Numbered from the stretch's first letter, positions 15,740 through 25,029 are shown. The stretch: DNA of 31,791 bases from an uncultured Oscillospiraceae bacterium (GCA_910588975.1 CAJUSE010000022.1:1-31791); one strand, 5' to 3'. A program made the numbers and translations. Notes: a model not told the origin generated them from the letters alone.

Positions 15740-15745
15740 ATTATA
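15740..15745 (-). promoter_or_regulatory. Probable -10 box of the small-protein cluster
   Basis: TATAAT on the minus strand, 18 bases before the start of the 93-residue gene, in an AT-rich gap. No convincing -35 at 17 bases (AGCATA there), so the sigma factor is uncertain. Confidence 0.45.
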
Positions 15746-15789
15746 TTGTTTGCGTTTTATCCTATGCTTGAATTGGAGGAGAGGACACT

Positions 15790-16263
15790 GTGAAATGGCT
15801 GGTTTTTTCTGATTCCCACGGGGATATGTCCACCATGCGGAATGTGGTGCTGCGGGAAAAGCCCGACCACATCCTCCATCTGGGGGACGTGGTCCAGGAC
15901 GCCCAACGGCTCCACGACGCCTTTCCGGACATCCCGCTGGACCAGGTCCGGGGGAACTGCGACGTGGGCTGCTATGACGTGAGCGAGGAGAAGGAGCTCT
16001 TTGTGATGGGCCGCCGGCTCTGGATGCTCCACGGCCATGGATATGGGGTGAAGATGGGCATTGGCCTGATGCTCTCCGAGGCCCGGAGCCGGGGGGCGGA
16101 GGTGGTCCTTTTCGGCCACACCCACAAGGCCCTGTGCGACCGGGATGGGGGGATGTGGATCCTAAATCCCGGCACCATCGGCGGCTCCCCCCAGGGGACC
16201 TACGGTGTTCTGGAGGAGCGGAAGGGTGAGCTCTACTGCCGCACTGCACTGGCGGTGGACTGA
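15790..16263 (+). CDS. YfcE/MJ0936-type metallophosphodiesterase
   Basis: 157-residue cytoplasmic calcineurin-like phosphoesterase. The full two-metal ligand set is visible: Asp8 and His10 in FSDSHGD, Asp33 in LHLGDVV, Asn56 in GNCD, His81 in HGHG and GHTH at 109-112. Family members split phosphodiester bonds; the natural substrate is generally not known. Start is GTG at 15790 with GGAGGAG 8 bases before. It begins a run of plus-strand genes (coaX, moxR and onward) with short gaps. Confidence 0.9.
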   Translation: MKWLVFSDSHGDMSTMRNVVLREKPDHILHLGDVVQDAQRLHDAFPDIPLDQVRGNCDVGCYDVSEEKELFVMGRRLWMLHGHGYGVKMGIGLMLSEARSRGAEVVLFGHTHKALCDRDGGMWILNPGTIGGSPQGTYGVLEERKGELYCRTALAVD

Positions 16264-16280
16264 AAAAGGAGGAACAGAGC

Positions 16281-17057
16281 ATGCTTTTGGCCATAGATGT
16301 GGGCAACACCAACACCTGCTTCGGTATTTACGAGGGGGAGAAGCTGCGGGGCACCTTCCGGCTGCGCACCGACCGGGGGCGCACCGCCGACGAGATCGGT
16401 CTTTACGCCACCGAATATTTTCAGCACTTTGGACTGGACATCGAGGCGGTGGAGGATGTGATCATCGCCTCGGTGGTCCCCCAGGTCATGGCCCAGCTGA
16501 CCCGGGCCATGGAGCTCTACTTCGGCCACACCCCCATGGTCATTGACGGTGGGGTGGAGCCGGGGCTTGTCTACGCCATTCAGGGCAGGGAGCGGCTGGG
16601 GCCAGACCGGTCGGTGGCCTGTCTGGCCGCCCGGGAGCTGTTCCCCTGCCCCTGTATCATACTGGACTTCGGCACGGCCACCACCCTGGACGCCCTTAAC
16701 GAGAAGGGAGAATACATGGGCGGGTGTATTGCCGCCGGGCTGGAGACCACTGCCCGGGCCCTGTCGGACAACGCCTCCCTGCTGCCCCAGATCGAGCTGA
16801 AGCCGGCAGAGAAGGTGCTGGGGACCACCACGGTGGGACAGATCCAGGCCGGGGTGGTGCTGGGCTATGTGGGGGCTATGGAGTACCTGGTCCGCCGGGC
16901 CCGGCAGGAGCTGGGAGTTCCCGACTGCCCCGTCATCGCAACCGGCGGCCTGGCCGGGGCCATCGCCCAGGGCAGCGAGCTGATCCGGGCGGTGGACCGG
17001 GACCTGGTGCTGGAGGGGCTGCGGCTCATCTACCAGCGGGAGAAGAAGCAGAGATAA
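16281..17057 (+). CDS. coaX: Type III pantothenate kinase
   Basis: Phosphorylates pantothenate, the first step of coenzyme A synthesis. 258 residues. ASKHA-fold motifs: phosphate-binding DVGNTNT (Asp6), the pantothenate motif GPDR (107-110), the catalytic LDFGTATTLD (128-137), and GGCIAAGLETTARAL. AGGAGG lies upstream of the ATG. Follows the phosphodiesterase by 17 bases. Confidence 0.95.
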   Translation: MLLAIDVGNTNTCFGIYEGEKLRGTFRLRTDRGRTADEIGLYATEYFQHFGLDIEAVEDVIIASVVPQVMAQLTRAMELYFGHTPMVIDGGVEPGLVYAIQGRERLGPDRSVACLAARELFPCPCIILDFGTATTLDALNEKGEYMGGCIAAGLETTARALSDNASLLPQIELKPAEKVLGTTTVGQIQAGVVLGYVGAMEYLVRRARQELGVPDCPVIATGGLAGAIAQGSELIRAVDRDLVLEGLRLIYQREKKQR

Positions 17058-17095
17058 ACGGCCGGCCCCCTCTTGGGGCAAAGGAGGAAATACCC

Positions 17096-18019
17096 ATGGA
17101 CAATCTGGCACTTCAGGTCCTCTCCCAGGTGCGCAAGGCGGTGGTGGGCAAGGACGAGGTGGTCTCTAAGGCCATTCTGGCCGTTCTGGCTGGGGGGCAT
17201 ATCCTTATGGAGGACATCCCCGGGGTGGGCAAGACCACCCTGGCCGTGGCCTTGAGTAAGGCCCTGGGCCTCACCTGTCACCGGGTCCAGTTTACCCCGG
17301 ACGTGATGCCCTCCGACCTCACCGGCTTTTCCGTCTACCAAAAGGAGACGGGGGAGCTGCGCTATCAGCCGGGCTCTTTGCTGTGCAACCTGTTTTTGGC
17401 CGACGAGCTCAACCGGGCCACTGCCCGGACCCAGTCGGCCCTGCTGGAGGCCATGGAGGAGGGGCAGGTGACGGTGGACGGCGTGAGCCACCCGGTGCCC
17501 CAGCCCTTTCTGGTCATGGCCACCCAGAACCCCGCCGGGGCATCGGGGACCCAGAGCCTGCCCGACTCCCAGCTGGACCGGTTCATGGTCAAGCTGTCCC
17601 TGGGCTATCCCGGGGCAGAGGATGAGGTGGAGATGCTGCGCCGAAAGGGGGCGGGAGACCCCATGGGTGAAGTGGAGCAGGTGGCCACCGCCCGGGAGCT
17701 GGCCCAGGTCCGGGAGCAGGTGGGCTCTGTCTTTTTGAAGGAGGAGGTGGCCGGGTACATTGTCTCCCTGGTGGCGGCCACCCGGAGCCACTCCGCCGTG
17801 GCCCAGGGGGGCAGCCCCCGGGCAACTTTGGCGGTGGCCGCCATGGCCCGGGCAAGGGCCTGGGTGCTGGGGCGGGACTACGTGCTGCCCGAGGACGTGT
17901 CCATTATTTTCGAGGACACGGTGGCCCACCGGCTCATCCTCACCGGCCGGGGCAGGCAGGAAGGGCGGAACGTGTGCGCCGAGGTGCTGGGGAGCGTGAA
18001 GGCCCCCCGGCTGAGCTGA
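17096..18019 (+). CDS. MoxR-family AAA ATPase
   Basis: 307 residues. Chaperone-type AAA+ ATPase thought to act with the DUF58 (von Willebrand-like) protein encoded next. Walker A GVGKTT (43-48) in EDIPGVGKTTLA, Walker B LFLADELNRA (Asp103-Glu104), ATQNPAGASGTQSLPDSQLDRF sensor region and the RATLAVAAMARARA lid. The frame is open upstream, but AAAGGAGG 8 bases before 17096 fixes the start. The next gene begins one base after its stop. Confidence 0.93.
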   Translation: MDNLALQVLSQVRKAVVGKDEVVSKAILAVLAGGHILMEDIPGVGKTTLAVALSKALGLTCHRVQFTPDVMPSDLTGFSVYQKETGELRYQPGSLLCNLFLADELNRATARTQSALLEAMEEGQVTVDGVSHPVPQPFLVMATQNPAGASGTQSLPDSQLDRFMVKLSLGYPGAEDEVEMLRRKGAGDPMGEVEQVATARELAQVREQVGSVFLKEEVAGYIVSLVAATRSHSAVAQGGSPRATLAVAAMARARAWVLGRDYVLPEDVSIIFEDTVAHRLILTGRGRQEGRNVCAEVLGSVKAPRLS

Positions 18020-18020
18020 G

Positions 18021-18992
18021 ATGCTCCGGCGCCGGATAGCCTATCTCCTGGCCCTGCTGGGCGCCCTGGTTTTGCGGGTGGCCTACACCGGCTGGCTGGC
18101 CGGGGTGGTGCTGTGGTGGGTCCTGGCCCTGCCTGTGGCAGGGGTGCTCGCCGCCCTGCCCGCCCTTCTCTCCTGCAAGGTTTTGGTGACCGCCCCCAAG
18201 GAGGAAGTCACCCGGGGGAGCCTGTGGGGGGTACAGCTGACGGGCAGGAGTGCCCTGGGCCTGCCCCTGGGCCGGGTGAGGGCCCGGGTGGAGATGGCCA
18301 ACGCCCTCACGGGAGAGCGTATACAAAAAACGTTGACCTGGCTGCAGCCAGGGGGCGGGGGAAGGCTGGACATCCCGGCCCCCTCGGTCCACTGCGGCCT
18401 TTATACTGCCCGGGTGGTCTGGGCCTGGGGGCTGGACAGCCTGGGGCTATTTTGGCTGCCCCTGCGCCGGGGCGGGCCGGTCCGGCTCTATGCTCTGCCC
18501 CGGGAGGCGGGGGAGGAGCTGCCCCCGCTGCCCCCTGAGGGGGAAGGGCAGCTGCGGCCCAGGCCGGGGGGCGGACCGGGGGAGGATTACGACCCCCGGC
18601 CCTACCGCCCCGGCGACCCCATCAACACCATTCACTGGAAACTGTCGGCCAAGCGGGAGGAGCTGGTGGTCCGGGAGACCCTGGAGAACGTGCCCCGGCA
18701 GCTTTTGCTCACGCTGGACCTCTTTGGCACGCCGGGGGAGCTGGACCGCCGGCTGGACACCCTCTCGGGCCTGGCCCGGGGGCTTTTGGAGGCCGGGCGG
18801 CCCTTCCGGCTGGTCACCCTGGACCAGGTGAGCAGGGAGCTCACCGGCTGGGAGATCGAGAACGGAGAGGACTGGCGGGCGTGTTTGGCGACCCTGCTGT
18901 CTACCCCGGCACCACCGGAGGGGAAGTCCGTGCTGGACCTGGCCGGGTTGGAGGGCGCTGTGCACATCGGGGGAGGTGAGGGGGATGGATGA
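18021..18992 (+). CDS. DUF58 (VWA-like) membrane protein
   Basis: 323 residues with two N-terminal membrane segments (about 5-22 and 24-48) and a DUF58 core: EDYDPRPYRPGDPINTIHWKLSAK followed by ELVVRE, the family signature. Members sit next to MoxR ATPases and transglutaminase-like membrane proteins in one operon, as here; the complex's role is not settled. The start is one base after the moxR stop; the ribosome site is poor, so coupling is likely. Overlaps the next gene by 8 bases. Confidence 0.9.
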   Translation: MLRRRIAYLLALLGALVLRVAYTGWLAGVVLWWVLALPVAGVLAALPALLSCKVLVTAPKEEVTRGSLWGVQLTGRSALGLPLGRVRARVEMANALTGERIQKTLTWLQPGGGGRLDIPAPSVHCGLYTARVVWAWGLDSLGLFWLPLRRGGPVRLYALPREAGEELPPLPPEGEGQLRPRPGGGPGEDYDPRPYRPGDPINTIHWKLSAKREELVVRETLENVPRQLLLTLDLFGTPGELDRRLDTLSGLARGLLEAGRPFRLVTLDQVSRELTGWEIENGEDWRACLATLLSTPAPPEGKSVLDLAGLEGAVHIGGGEGDG

Positions 18993-21606
18993 CCGCTCCC
19001 GCAGCCCCTTGAGCTACTTCACCGACGGGGCGCTGCTGCTGGGTGCCCTTCAGGCCACAGTGTGGGGGGCGGTCACCGCCTATGAGCTGGCGGTGGAGCC
19101 CCTTCGGCTGGCCTTGACCCTGTGCCTGCTGGCCCTGGGCAGCCTGCTGCTGGTCTCCCTGCCCAAGAGGGGCCGGGGGCTCACCGCAGCGGCGGTCTTG
19201 TGTCTGTGGGGGTGGCGGGTCTGGAAAAGCCATGGGCGGCTGCGCTGGGGGACCGGGGCGGTCTGGTGCGCTGTGGTCAACACCTTTGCACAAAAGCTGC
19301 CCACGGTACAGGCGGTAGAGCCCGGCCTTGTGCTGAGCCAGGAGGAGTGGGCGGCCCTGGTCACCGACTGGCTCATTGTGACCGCCCTGCCTGTGGCGCT
19401 GGCCCTGGGGTGGCTGCTCTGCCGCCTGCGGTGGAACACCAGCGTTATGGCCCTCACCCTGCTGCCCCTGCTTCCCGCCCTCTTTGTCACCGAGGCCCCG
19501 GCTCCGCTGGCGCTGGCCGGCCTGCTGGGGGTGTGGGGGGTGCTGGCGTTGGGTTCCCTCACCGACGGGGCCGACCCCAGGGGGACGGCCCGGGGCCGGC
19601 TGCCGGCGGCGGTGGCCATGGCCCTGACATTGGCATTTCTGCTTCAAACACTGCCTACCACAGGCAATTCCCAGCCCGGCTGGGCGAAGGACCTGCGGGA
19701 GAGTGTTGTCAACAACGCCGGGCGGCTGAGCCTGGCAGAGCTCTGGCATTGGAGGGAGTGGGGCATCTTTGGCGCCACAGGCTCCAGCCGGTATGTGGAT
19801 CTCATGGGCCGGCCCCGGTTCACCGGCCGGGTGGCCCTGCGGGTGGAGTCGGATGCGCCGGGGAGCCGCCTGCTCCGGGGCTGGTCATCGGATGTGTTCA
19901 CCGGCACGGGCTGGGAACCCCTGGCCGGAGAGGCGCAGACCCAGCTGGAGGAGATCCGCAGTCAGGGGACAGAGCCTTTGCTTTTGCTGGGGGAGAACGT
20001 GGAAAAGGTCACCGACAGGGTCAACTGGAGCGGTTACCGCTCCAAGGGGACCATGACGGTGGAAAATGTATCTGCTCCGGGCTCCTGCGTGTACTATCCC
20101 TACGGCCTGTACACCGCCCCGGAGGGGGCGGCATTGGTGGACGGGGCCCATCTGGACCGGGAGCGGGGCTGGCGCCACACCTTGGACTTCTGTCCCGACT
20201 ATAACTGGGTGCTTCAGGGGGGCAGCTCCTACTGGCGCTCGCTCATGGAGCCCGACCCGGGGGAGGAGGCCTACCGGGCATTTGTCTACGAACACTACCT
20301 GACGGTGGACGAGGAGAGCCGGCAGGTGCTTATGGACTGGTGGGAGGTGAACGGACGGCGGCAGACCGCCTGGTGGCAGACCGACTGGCAGGGGGAGGAC
20401 GAGGCAGGCTACACCTCGTTGGAGGGGTATATCCTCACCTACTACCGGGATGGGAGTTGGGTCTACCAGCGGCCGGCCAGTGAGGAGGAGATAGCGACCT
20501 TTGGGGATTGGATACGCATGAACGGGGAACTGGCAGAAGGGGTCATCTCCGAGCCGGATCCCGAGCTTTATGCCTGGGGAAGTAAGTTTTTGCACAGCAA
20601 TTGGTTCCCGGAGGAGGGGGATACCCGGTACGAGGACGGGAGCATCTACGTCTGGCAAAAGGATACCGGGCCGGTCAGCGATGAGGAGCGGGACTGGTAC
20701 CGGGACAACTATATCAACAGCGTGACAGGGGCCCTGGAGGAGGCACTGGTCAACACCACCGCCTACGACCTGAACGCCCCCCTCTGCCCCGAGGGGGAGA
20801 ATTACCTGAACTACTTCCTCAATGAGAGCCGCCGGGGCTGGTGTATGCACTACGCCACCACCACCGCCCTCATGCTCCGGTGCCTGGGCATCCCCACCCG
20901 GTATGTGGGGGGCTATACGGTGCGGCCCACCGTCCGGGAGCCCTCCCCCGAGGTCCACGACTACGACGCCCACGCCTGGGCGGAGTACTACCTGGACGGC
21001 ATCGGATGGCTGCCCCTGGACCTGACCCCCCAGGCGGGCTATGGGTCTGACATAGTTCAGGCAGGGGGGGCCGTGGCCACTCCTACGGCGTCCATTGCTG
21101 CCCGGGAGAGCGAAACACCCGCTGAAATGCCCACCGGGCCCCCGGAGGCCACTCCGGCCCCGGCGGAGGTGACCGCCGCCCCAACCCAGGCCCCCCAGCA
21201 GGGGGTGATGGCGGGGGAGGAGCCGGGCGGAGAAGAGGAACAGACCTCCCTGCTGCAGCTGTGGCCGGTGGGAGGGCTGGCCCTGTGCTGGGCCCTGTGG
21301 GTACTGGCCCGGGGGCACCGGGCCAGGCGGCTGAAGCAGCCGGACACCAATGCCGCCACCCTCTATGCCTACATCCTTTGGGAGAGACTGAAGCCCTGGG
21401 GGGCCGGCGAGGGGGAGGAGATGGCCGGGCTGGCCAAGAAGGCCCGGTTCAGCCAGTACACCCTCACCGGGGAGGAGCGACGCCGGGCTTTGGAGCTGCT
21501 GGCCGGGGAAGTCAAGGTCATTTCCCGGGCTTTGCCGGGGTGGAAAAAGCCTGTATTCAGACTGCTTTGGGGCGATGTGGCCCTGATTTTGGAAAGGAGT
21601 GCATGA
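18985..21606 (+). CDS. Transglutaminase-like membrane protein (TgpA type)
   Basis: 873 residues. About six N-terminal membrane segments in residues 10-220, then a large extracytoplasmic part with a transglutaminase-fold catalytic core: Cys620 in RGWCMHYATTTALMLRCLGIP, His663 in DYDAHAWAEYYLDG and Asp679 in WLPLDLTP form a complete triad. Next comes a Thr/Pro/Ala/Glu-rich linker (about 700-745), one more membrane segment (about 757-772) and a cytoplasmic C-terminal helical domain. The start at ATG 18985, with GGAGG 8 bases upstream, is preferred to a GTG at 18976 that lies in the ribosome site. Third gene of the MoxR-DUF58-transglutaminase set. Confidence 0.92.
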   Translation: MDDRSRSPLSYFTDGALLLGALQATVWGAVTAYELAVEPLRLALTLCLLALGSLLLVSLPKRGRGLTAAAVLCLWGWRVWKSHGRLRWGTGAVWCAVVNTFAQKLPTVQAVEPGLVLSQEEWAALVTDWLIVTALPVALALGWLLCRLRWNTSVMALTLLPLLPALFVTEAPAPLALAGLLGVWGVLALGSLTDGADPRGTARGRLPAAVAMALTLAFLLQTLPTTGNSQPGWAKDLRESVVNNAGRLSLAELWHWREWGIFGATGSSRYVDLMGRPRFTGRVALRVESDAPGSRLLRGWSSDVFTGTGWEPLAGEAQTQLEEIRSQGTEPLLLLGENVEKVTDRVNWSGYRSKGTMTVENVSAPGSCVYYPYGLYTAPEGAALVDGAHLDRERGWRHTLDFCPDYNWVLQGGSSYWRSLMEPDPGEEAYRAFVYEHYLTVDEESRQVLMDWWEVNGRRQTAWWQTDWQGEDEAGYTSLEGYILTYYRDGSWVYQRPASEEEIATFGDWIRMNGELAEGVISEPDPELYAWGSKFLHSNWFPEEGDTRYEDGSIYVWQKDTGPVSDEERDWYRDNYINSVTGALEEALVNTTAYDLNAPLCPEGENYLNYFLNESRRGWCMHYATTTALMLRCLGIPTRYVGGYTVRPTVREPSPEVHDYDAHAWAEYYLDGIGWLPLDLTPQAGYGSDIVQAGGAVATPTASIAARESETPAEMPTGPPEATPAPAEVTAAPTQAPQQGVMAGEEPGGEEEQTSLLQLWPVGGLALCWALWVLARGHRARRLKQPDTNAATLYAYILWERLKPWGAGEGEEMAGLAKKARFSQYTLTGEERRRALELLAGEVKVISRALPGWKKPVFRLLWGDVALILERSA

Positions 21607-21608
21607 GT

Positions 21609-22109
21609 ATGTTTCGAGCTATGCGGCGCAGCCGGCAGGAGCTGAGCCGGGAGGAGACCGAGGCCGTTCTGGCCCGGGGCACCCACGGGGTGCTGGCCGT
21701 GGCCGGGGACGAGGGCTATCCCTACGCCGTCCCGTTGAGCTACACCTACCGGGAGGGGAAGCTTTATTTCCACTGCGCCAAGGCGGGTCACAAGCTGGAC
21801 GCCATCCGGGGATGTGATAAGGTCTCCTTCTGTGTGGTGGATCAGGATGAGGTGGTGGGAGAGAAATTCACCACCTACTTCCGCTCGGCCATTGCCTTTG
21901 GCAGGGTCCGGGAGGTGACAGATCCCACGGAGATCTGGGCCATTATGGAGCACATGAGCCGCCGTTATGGCCCCAATGAGACCCAGGAGAGCATCCACGC
22001 CGAGATCAGCAGGGAGGAGAAAGCCCTCTGCGTGCTGGAGATGGAGGTGGAGCACCTGACGGGAAAAGAGGCCATTGAGCTGGTAAGAGGGAAGGAAGCG
22101 GGCGGATAA
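21609..22109 (+). CDS. Pyridoxamine 5'-phosphate oxidase-family (flavin-binding split barrel) protein
   Basis: 166 residues from MFRAMRRSRQELS. The split-barrel features are GVLAVAGDEGYPYAVPLSYTYREGKLYFHCAKAGHKLDAI, then KVSFCVVDQDE and FRSAIAFGRVREV, as in NimA-like or general PPOX proteins that bind FMN or heme. Enzyme activity is not predictable. An ATG at 21603 overlaps the transglutaminase stop (ATGA) but is only 3 bases from GGAG; 21609 gives a 9-base spacing and the family N-terminus. Last gene of the run, before a strong terminator. Confidence 0.88.
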   Translation: MFRAMRRSRQELSREETEAVLARGTHGVLAVAGDEGYPYAVPLSYTYREGKLYFHCAKAGHKLDAIRGCDKVSFCVVDQDEVVGEKFTTYFRSAIAFGRVREVTDPTEIWAIMEHMSRRYGPNETQESIHAEISREEKALCVLEMEVEHLTGKEAIELVRGKEAGG

Positions 22110-22110
22110 T

Positions 22111-22132
22111 ATCTGCCCCTACAAAAGCAGAT
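22111..22132. repeat. Small hairpin with CCCCTAC, possible remnant of the edge repeat
   Basis: ATCTGC-CCCTACAAAA-GCAGAT. The CCCCTAC core resembles the outer edges of elements A and B, and ATCTG also occurs near their edges. Short enough to be chance. Confidence 0.3.
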
Positions 22133-22148
22133 GGCCCAATATCAAAAC

Positions 22149-22187
22149 AAACCACACCCCCGGGAGAGATCCCGGGGGTGTGGTTTT
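22149..22187. terminator. Terminator after the split-barrel gene, works on both strands
   Basis: 17-base perfect stem (22149-22165 with 22170-22186), loop GAGA. Plus side ends in TTTTGGTTATT; minus side is followed by TTGTTTTGATATT. Confidence 0.88.
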
Positions 22188-22227
22188 GGTTATTCGGGCA
22201 GCTTGGGTGGCCTGGGAGTGTTGGCAC

Positions 22228-22259
22228 AAAAAATTGCCCCCTGCCATTTGGCAGGGGGC
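22228..22259 (-). terminator. Terminator of the ribokinase gene
   Basis: 10-base perfect stem (22236-22245 with 22250-22259), loop ATTT, just after the gene's stop on the minus strand and followed there by AATTTTTTTG. Confidence 0.92.
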
Positions 22260-22267
22260 GATGGGGG

Positions 22268-23158
22268 TTATTTCTTTAAAAATTCCTCCACCTCGGCCCG
22301 GGCGGGGATGGAGAGGGCGGCTCCGGGGCGGGAGACGGCCATGGCAGAAGCGGCGGCGGCCTCCTTCAGGCAGAGGGTCAGATCCTTGCCCTGAGCAAGG
22401 CCGGCCAGGAAGTAGCCGGTGAAGGTGTCCCCGGCGGCGGTGGTGTCCACGGCGTTGACCGAAAAGGCCTTCTGTACGTTGTTTCCTCCGTTGGAGCGGC
22501 ACAGGGCCCCCTTCTCCCCCAGGGTGAGGACGATGGTGGAGCGGGGATAGGCCCAGCCCAGGTTGTCCAGGATGGTCTCGGGGTCATTGTCAGCGGGCAG
22601 CTCGGCCAGAGCGGCGGCCTCCGTTTCATTGACCAGGAAGATGTCCACCAGGTTGTAGGGCAAGGGCTGGGTGGGGACAGGGGAGGGGTTGAAGCAGACG
22701 GTGAGGCCCTTTACAAGGGCGGTGCGGAGGACAGGCTCCACTACGTTGGTCTCGTTTTGCAGCAGCACCATGTCCCCGGGCTGGGCCAGGTCCAGCACCT
22801 GGCGGACGTAGTCCTCGGTGAGGGTATGGTTGGCTCCGCCAGAGACCACGATGGAGTTCTGCCCGGCGGCATCCACCTGGATGATGGCGTGGCCACTCTC
22901 TCCCTCCACATGGAGCAGGGAGGAGGTGTCCACGCCGTTTTCCTTCAAAAGCTGCTCCAGAAAGGCCCCATCAGGGCCGATGGCTCCGGCGTGGAGCACC
23001 TGGGCCCCTGCCCGGGCGGCGGCAATGGACTGGTTGAGTCCCTTGCCCCCGGCGTTGAGGGTCAGACCGGTGGCCGAGATGGTCTCCCCCGGGGCGGCGA
23101 TGTGGTCCACGGCATAGACCTTGTCAATATTCAATGAGCCAAAGTTGATGATCTTCAT
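22268..23158 (-). CDS. rbsK: Ribokinase (PfkB family sugar kinase)
   Basis: Phosphorylates ribose (or a related sugar) to the 5-phosphate. 296 residues. Opens MKIINFGSLNIDKVYAVD, then the substrate-binding NAGGKGLNQSIAAARAGA (35-52), ending with the catalytic DTTAAGDTFTGYF (Asp244 is the general base). The closing residues SRPGAALSIPARAEVEEF are ribokinase-like. Start ATG 23156-23158 with GGGAGG before it. No ribose transporter is next to it, so the true substrate is not certain. Single-gene unit with its own promoter and terminator. Confidence 0.85.
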   Translation of the reverse strand: MKIINFGSLNIDKVYAVDHIAAPGETISATGLTLNAGGKGLNQSIAAARAGAQVLHAGAIGPDGAFLEQLLKENGVDTSSLLHVEGESGHAIIQVDAAGQNSIVVSGGANHTLTEDYVRQVLDLAQPGDMVLLQNETNVVEPVLRTALVKGLTVCFNPSPVPTQPLPYNLVDIFLVNETEAAALAELPADNDPETILDNLGWAYPRSTIVLTLGEKGALCRSNGGNNVQKAFSVNAVDTTAAGDTFTGYFLAGLAQGKDLTLCLKEAAAASAMAVSRPGAALSIPARAEVEEFLKK

Positions 23159-23195
23159 GGCGGTGCCTCCCTGAAAACATGTTTGCTTCCCTCTT

Positions 23196-23224
23196 ATCAT
23201 AAAAAAGAACGGGGGAAAAGTCAA
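23196..23224 (-). promoter_or_regulatory. Promoter of rbsK
   Basis: Minus strand TTGACT (23219-23224), 17 bases, TATGAT (23196-23201). Close to consensus; about 38 bases before the start codon. Confidence 0.85.
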
Positions 23225-23244
23225 GGGGAAGGCCCCTTGGGCCG

Positions 23245-23273
23245 TTGCAAAAAGGGGAAAGCCATGATAAAAT
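23245..23273 (+). promoter_or_regulatory. Promoter of the pyrophosphatase gene
   Basis: TTGCAA (23245-23250), 17 bases, TAAAAT (23268-23273). The leader of about 75 bases holds the palindrome GGCCCGATCTCGGGCC (23317-23332), a short hairpin just upstream of the ribosome-binding region. Confidence 0.72.
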
Positions 23274-23355
23274 AGGAATAATGATCGGCTCTTGCCCCCA
23301 TTTGCAGGGAACTTCAGGCCCGATCTCGGGCCAAACACAGGAGCGTGGGATAACT

Positions 23356-25029
23356 ATGGAAAATGAAAAGACTGCCCTTCGGACGGTGAAGGTCATCGGT
23401 CACCGCAACCCGGACACCGATTCTATCTGCTCGGCCATCGCATACAGCCGGCTCAAGGCCGCCGTGGACCCGGGGCACAGCTATGAGCCCTGCCGGGCGG
23501 GGCTTCTTAACCGGGAGACGGAATTTGCCCTGGCGCATTTCGGGGCCCAGCCCCCCCAGCTTTACACCGACGTGGCCCCCCAGATCCGAGACGTGGACGT
23601 GCGCCGGGTGAAGGGGGTGGACGGTGAGATGAGCCTGCGCCGGGCCTGGACCACCATGCGGGATGAGCAGATCGACACCCTCTGTGTGGTGGACGGGGAG
23701 GGCAAGCTCCAGGGCCTGGTGACCATCAAGGATATGGCGGTGGCCAACATGGACCTGCTGGATGACACCATCCTGGCCAAGGCCGGGACCAGCTATCAGA
23801 ACGTGGTGGACACCCTGGGGGCCACCGTGCTGGCTGGAGATGTGGCGGGGAAGAAGGTCACCGGGCGCATTGTCATCGGCGCCGGCAACGCCGAGCTGAT
23901 GGAGAAGGCCATCTCCAAGGGGGATATCGTCATTGTCTCCAACCGTTCGGACAGCCAGCTCACCGCCATTGAGATGGACGCCGGGTGCATTGTGGTCTGT
24001 GCCGATTCCAAGGTCTCCGCCTCCATCCAGACCATCGCCGAGGAGCGGGGCTGCCTTATTATCGCCACCCCCCATTCCACCTACATCTGCGGCCAGATGA
24101 TCACCCAGGCCGCCCCCATCCGCTTCTATATGACCGGTAAGGACCTGCTCACCTTTACCCTGAACACCCCGGTGGAGGAGGCCAGCAAGGTCATGGCCAG
24201 CGTCCGTTACCGCTACTTCCCCATTTTGGACGAGGAGGGACGGTATCTGGGGGTGGTCTCCCGCCGGAACCTGATGAATATGCAGCGCAAGCAGCTCATT
24301 CTGGTGGACCACAACGAAAAGACCCAGGCTGTGGAGGGGCTGGAGGAGGCCGAGGTGCTGGAGATCGTGGATCATCACCGCATCGGCGCTCTGGAGACAG
24401 ACGGGCCCATTTACTTCCGCAACCTGCCGGTGGGCTGTACCTGCACCATCATCTATCAGATGTACGGGGAGTATGGGGTGGACATTGACCGCTCCACCGC
24501 CGGGCTCATGCTCTCGGCCATCCTGTCGGACACCCTCATGTTCCGCTCTCCCACCTGCACCCCTGTGGACGAGCAGGCTGCCCGGGCGTTGGCCAAGATC
24601 GCCGGGGTAGAGCTGGAGAAGTACGCCGACGAGATGTTCGAGCGGGGGGGCGACATCACCGGAAAGACCGCCGATGAAATTTTGAACACCGACTACAAGA
24701 TCTTCTCCTCGGGGGATGTGCGCTTCGGCGTGGGCCAGGCCACCTACATGAGCGAGAAGAACCGCAAGGCCAGCGAGGACCTGGTGGGCCCTTATCTCCA
24801 GACCGCATTGGAGAAGCAAAAGCTGGACTATATCTTCTGTATGTTTACCGACATCCGCACCTCCTCCACCGAGCTGATGATGGCCGGAGAGGGGGCAGAG
24901 GAGCTTATCGGCCGGGCCTTTGGGGTCGATGTGACAAAGGGCGTGGCCGATCTGCCCGGGGTGGTCAGCCGAAAAAAACAGATGATCCCCGCCCTGCTGG
25001 GGGCCATCAAGCAGAGTGAAAATGGCTGA
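23356..25029 (+). CDS. ppaC: Manganese-dependent inorganic pyrophosphatase with CBS-DRTGG-CBS insert (family II)
   Basis: Hydrolyses pyrophosphate in the cytoplasm. 557 residues, the long regulated type. The DHH domain begins with GHRNPDTDS (His16, Asp20, Asp22); CBS1 is at about 80-130, a DRTGG domain about 135-250, CBS2 about 265-315, and the DHH motif EIVDHHRIG follows (Asp339-His340-His341). The C-terminal DHHA2 domain ends with SRKKQMIPAL. CBS domains in this family bind adenine nucleotides and inhibit or activate the enzyme. ATG at 23356; AGGAG is 12 bases upstream, somewhat long. It overlaps the next gene by 8 bases. Confidence 0.95.
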   Translation: MENEKTALRTVKVIGHRNPDTDSICSAIAYSRLKAAVDPGHSYEPCRAGLLNRETEFALAHFGAQPPQLYTDVAPQIRDVDVRRVKGVDGEMSLRRAWTTMRDEQIDTLCVVDGEGKLQGLVTIKDMAVANMDLLDDTILAKAGTSYQNVVDTLGATVLAGDVAGKKVTGRIVIGAGNAELMEKAISKGDIVIVSNRSDSQLTAIEMDAGCIVVCADSKVSASIQTIAEERGCLIIATPHSTYICGQMITQAAPIRFYMTGKDLLTFTLNTPVEEASKVMASVRYRYFPILDEEGRYLGVVSRRNLMNMQRKQLILVDHNEKTQAVEGLEEAEVLEIVDHHRIGALETDGPIYFRNLPVGCTCTIIYQMYGEYGVDIDRSTAGLMLSAILSDTLMFRSPTCTPVDEQAARALAKIAGVELEKYADEMFERGGDITGKTADEILNTDYKIFSSGDVRFGVGQATYMSEKNRKASEDLVGPYLQTALEKQKLDYIFCMFTDIRTSSTELMMAGEGAEELIGRAFGVDVTKGVADLPGVVSRKKQMIPALLGAIKQSENG

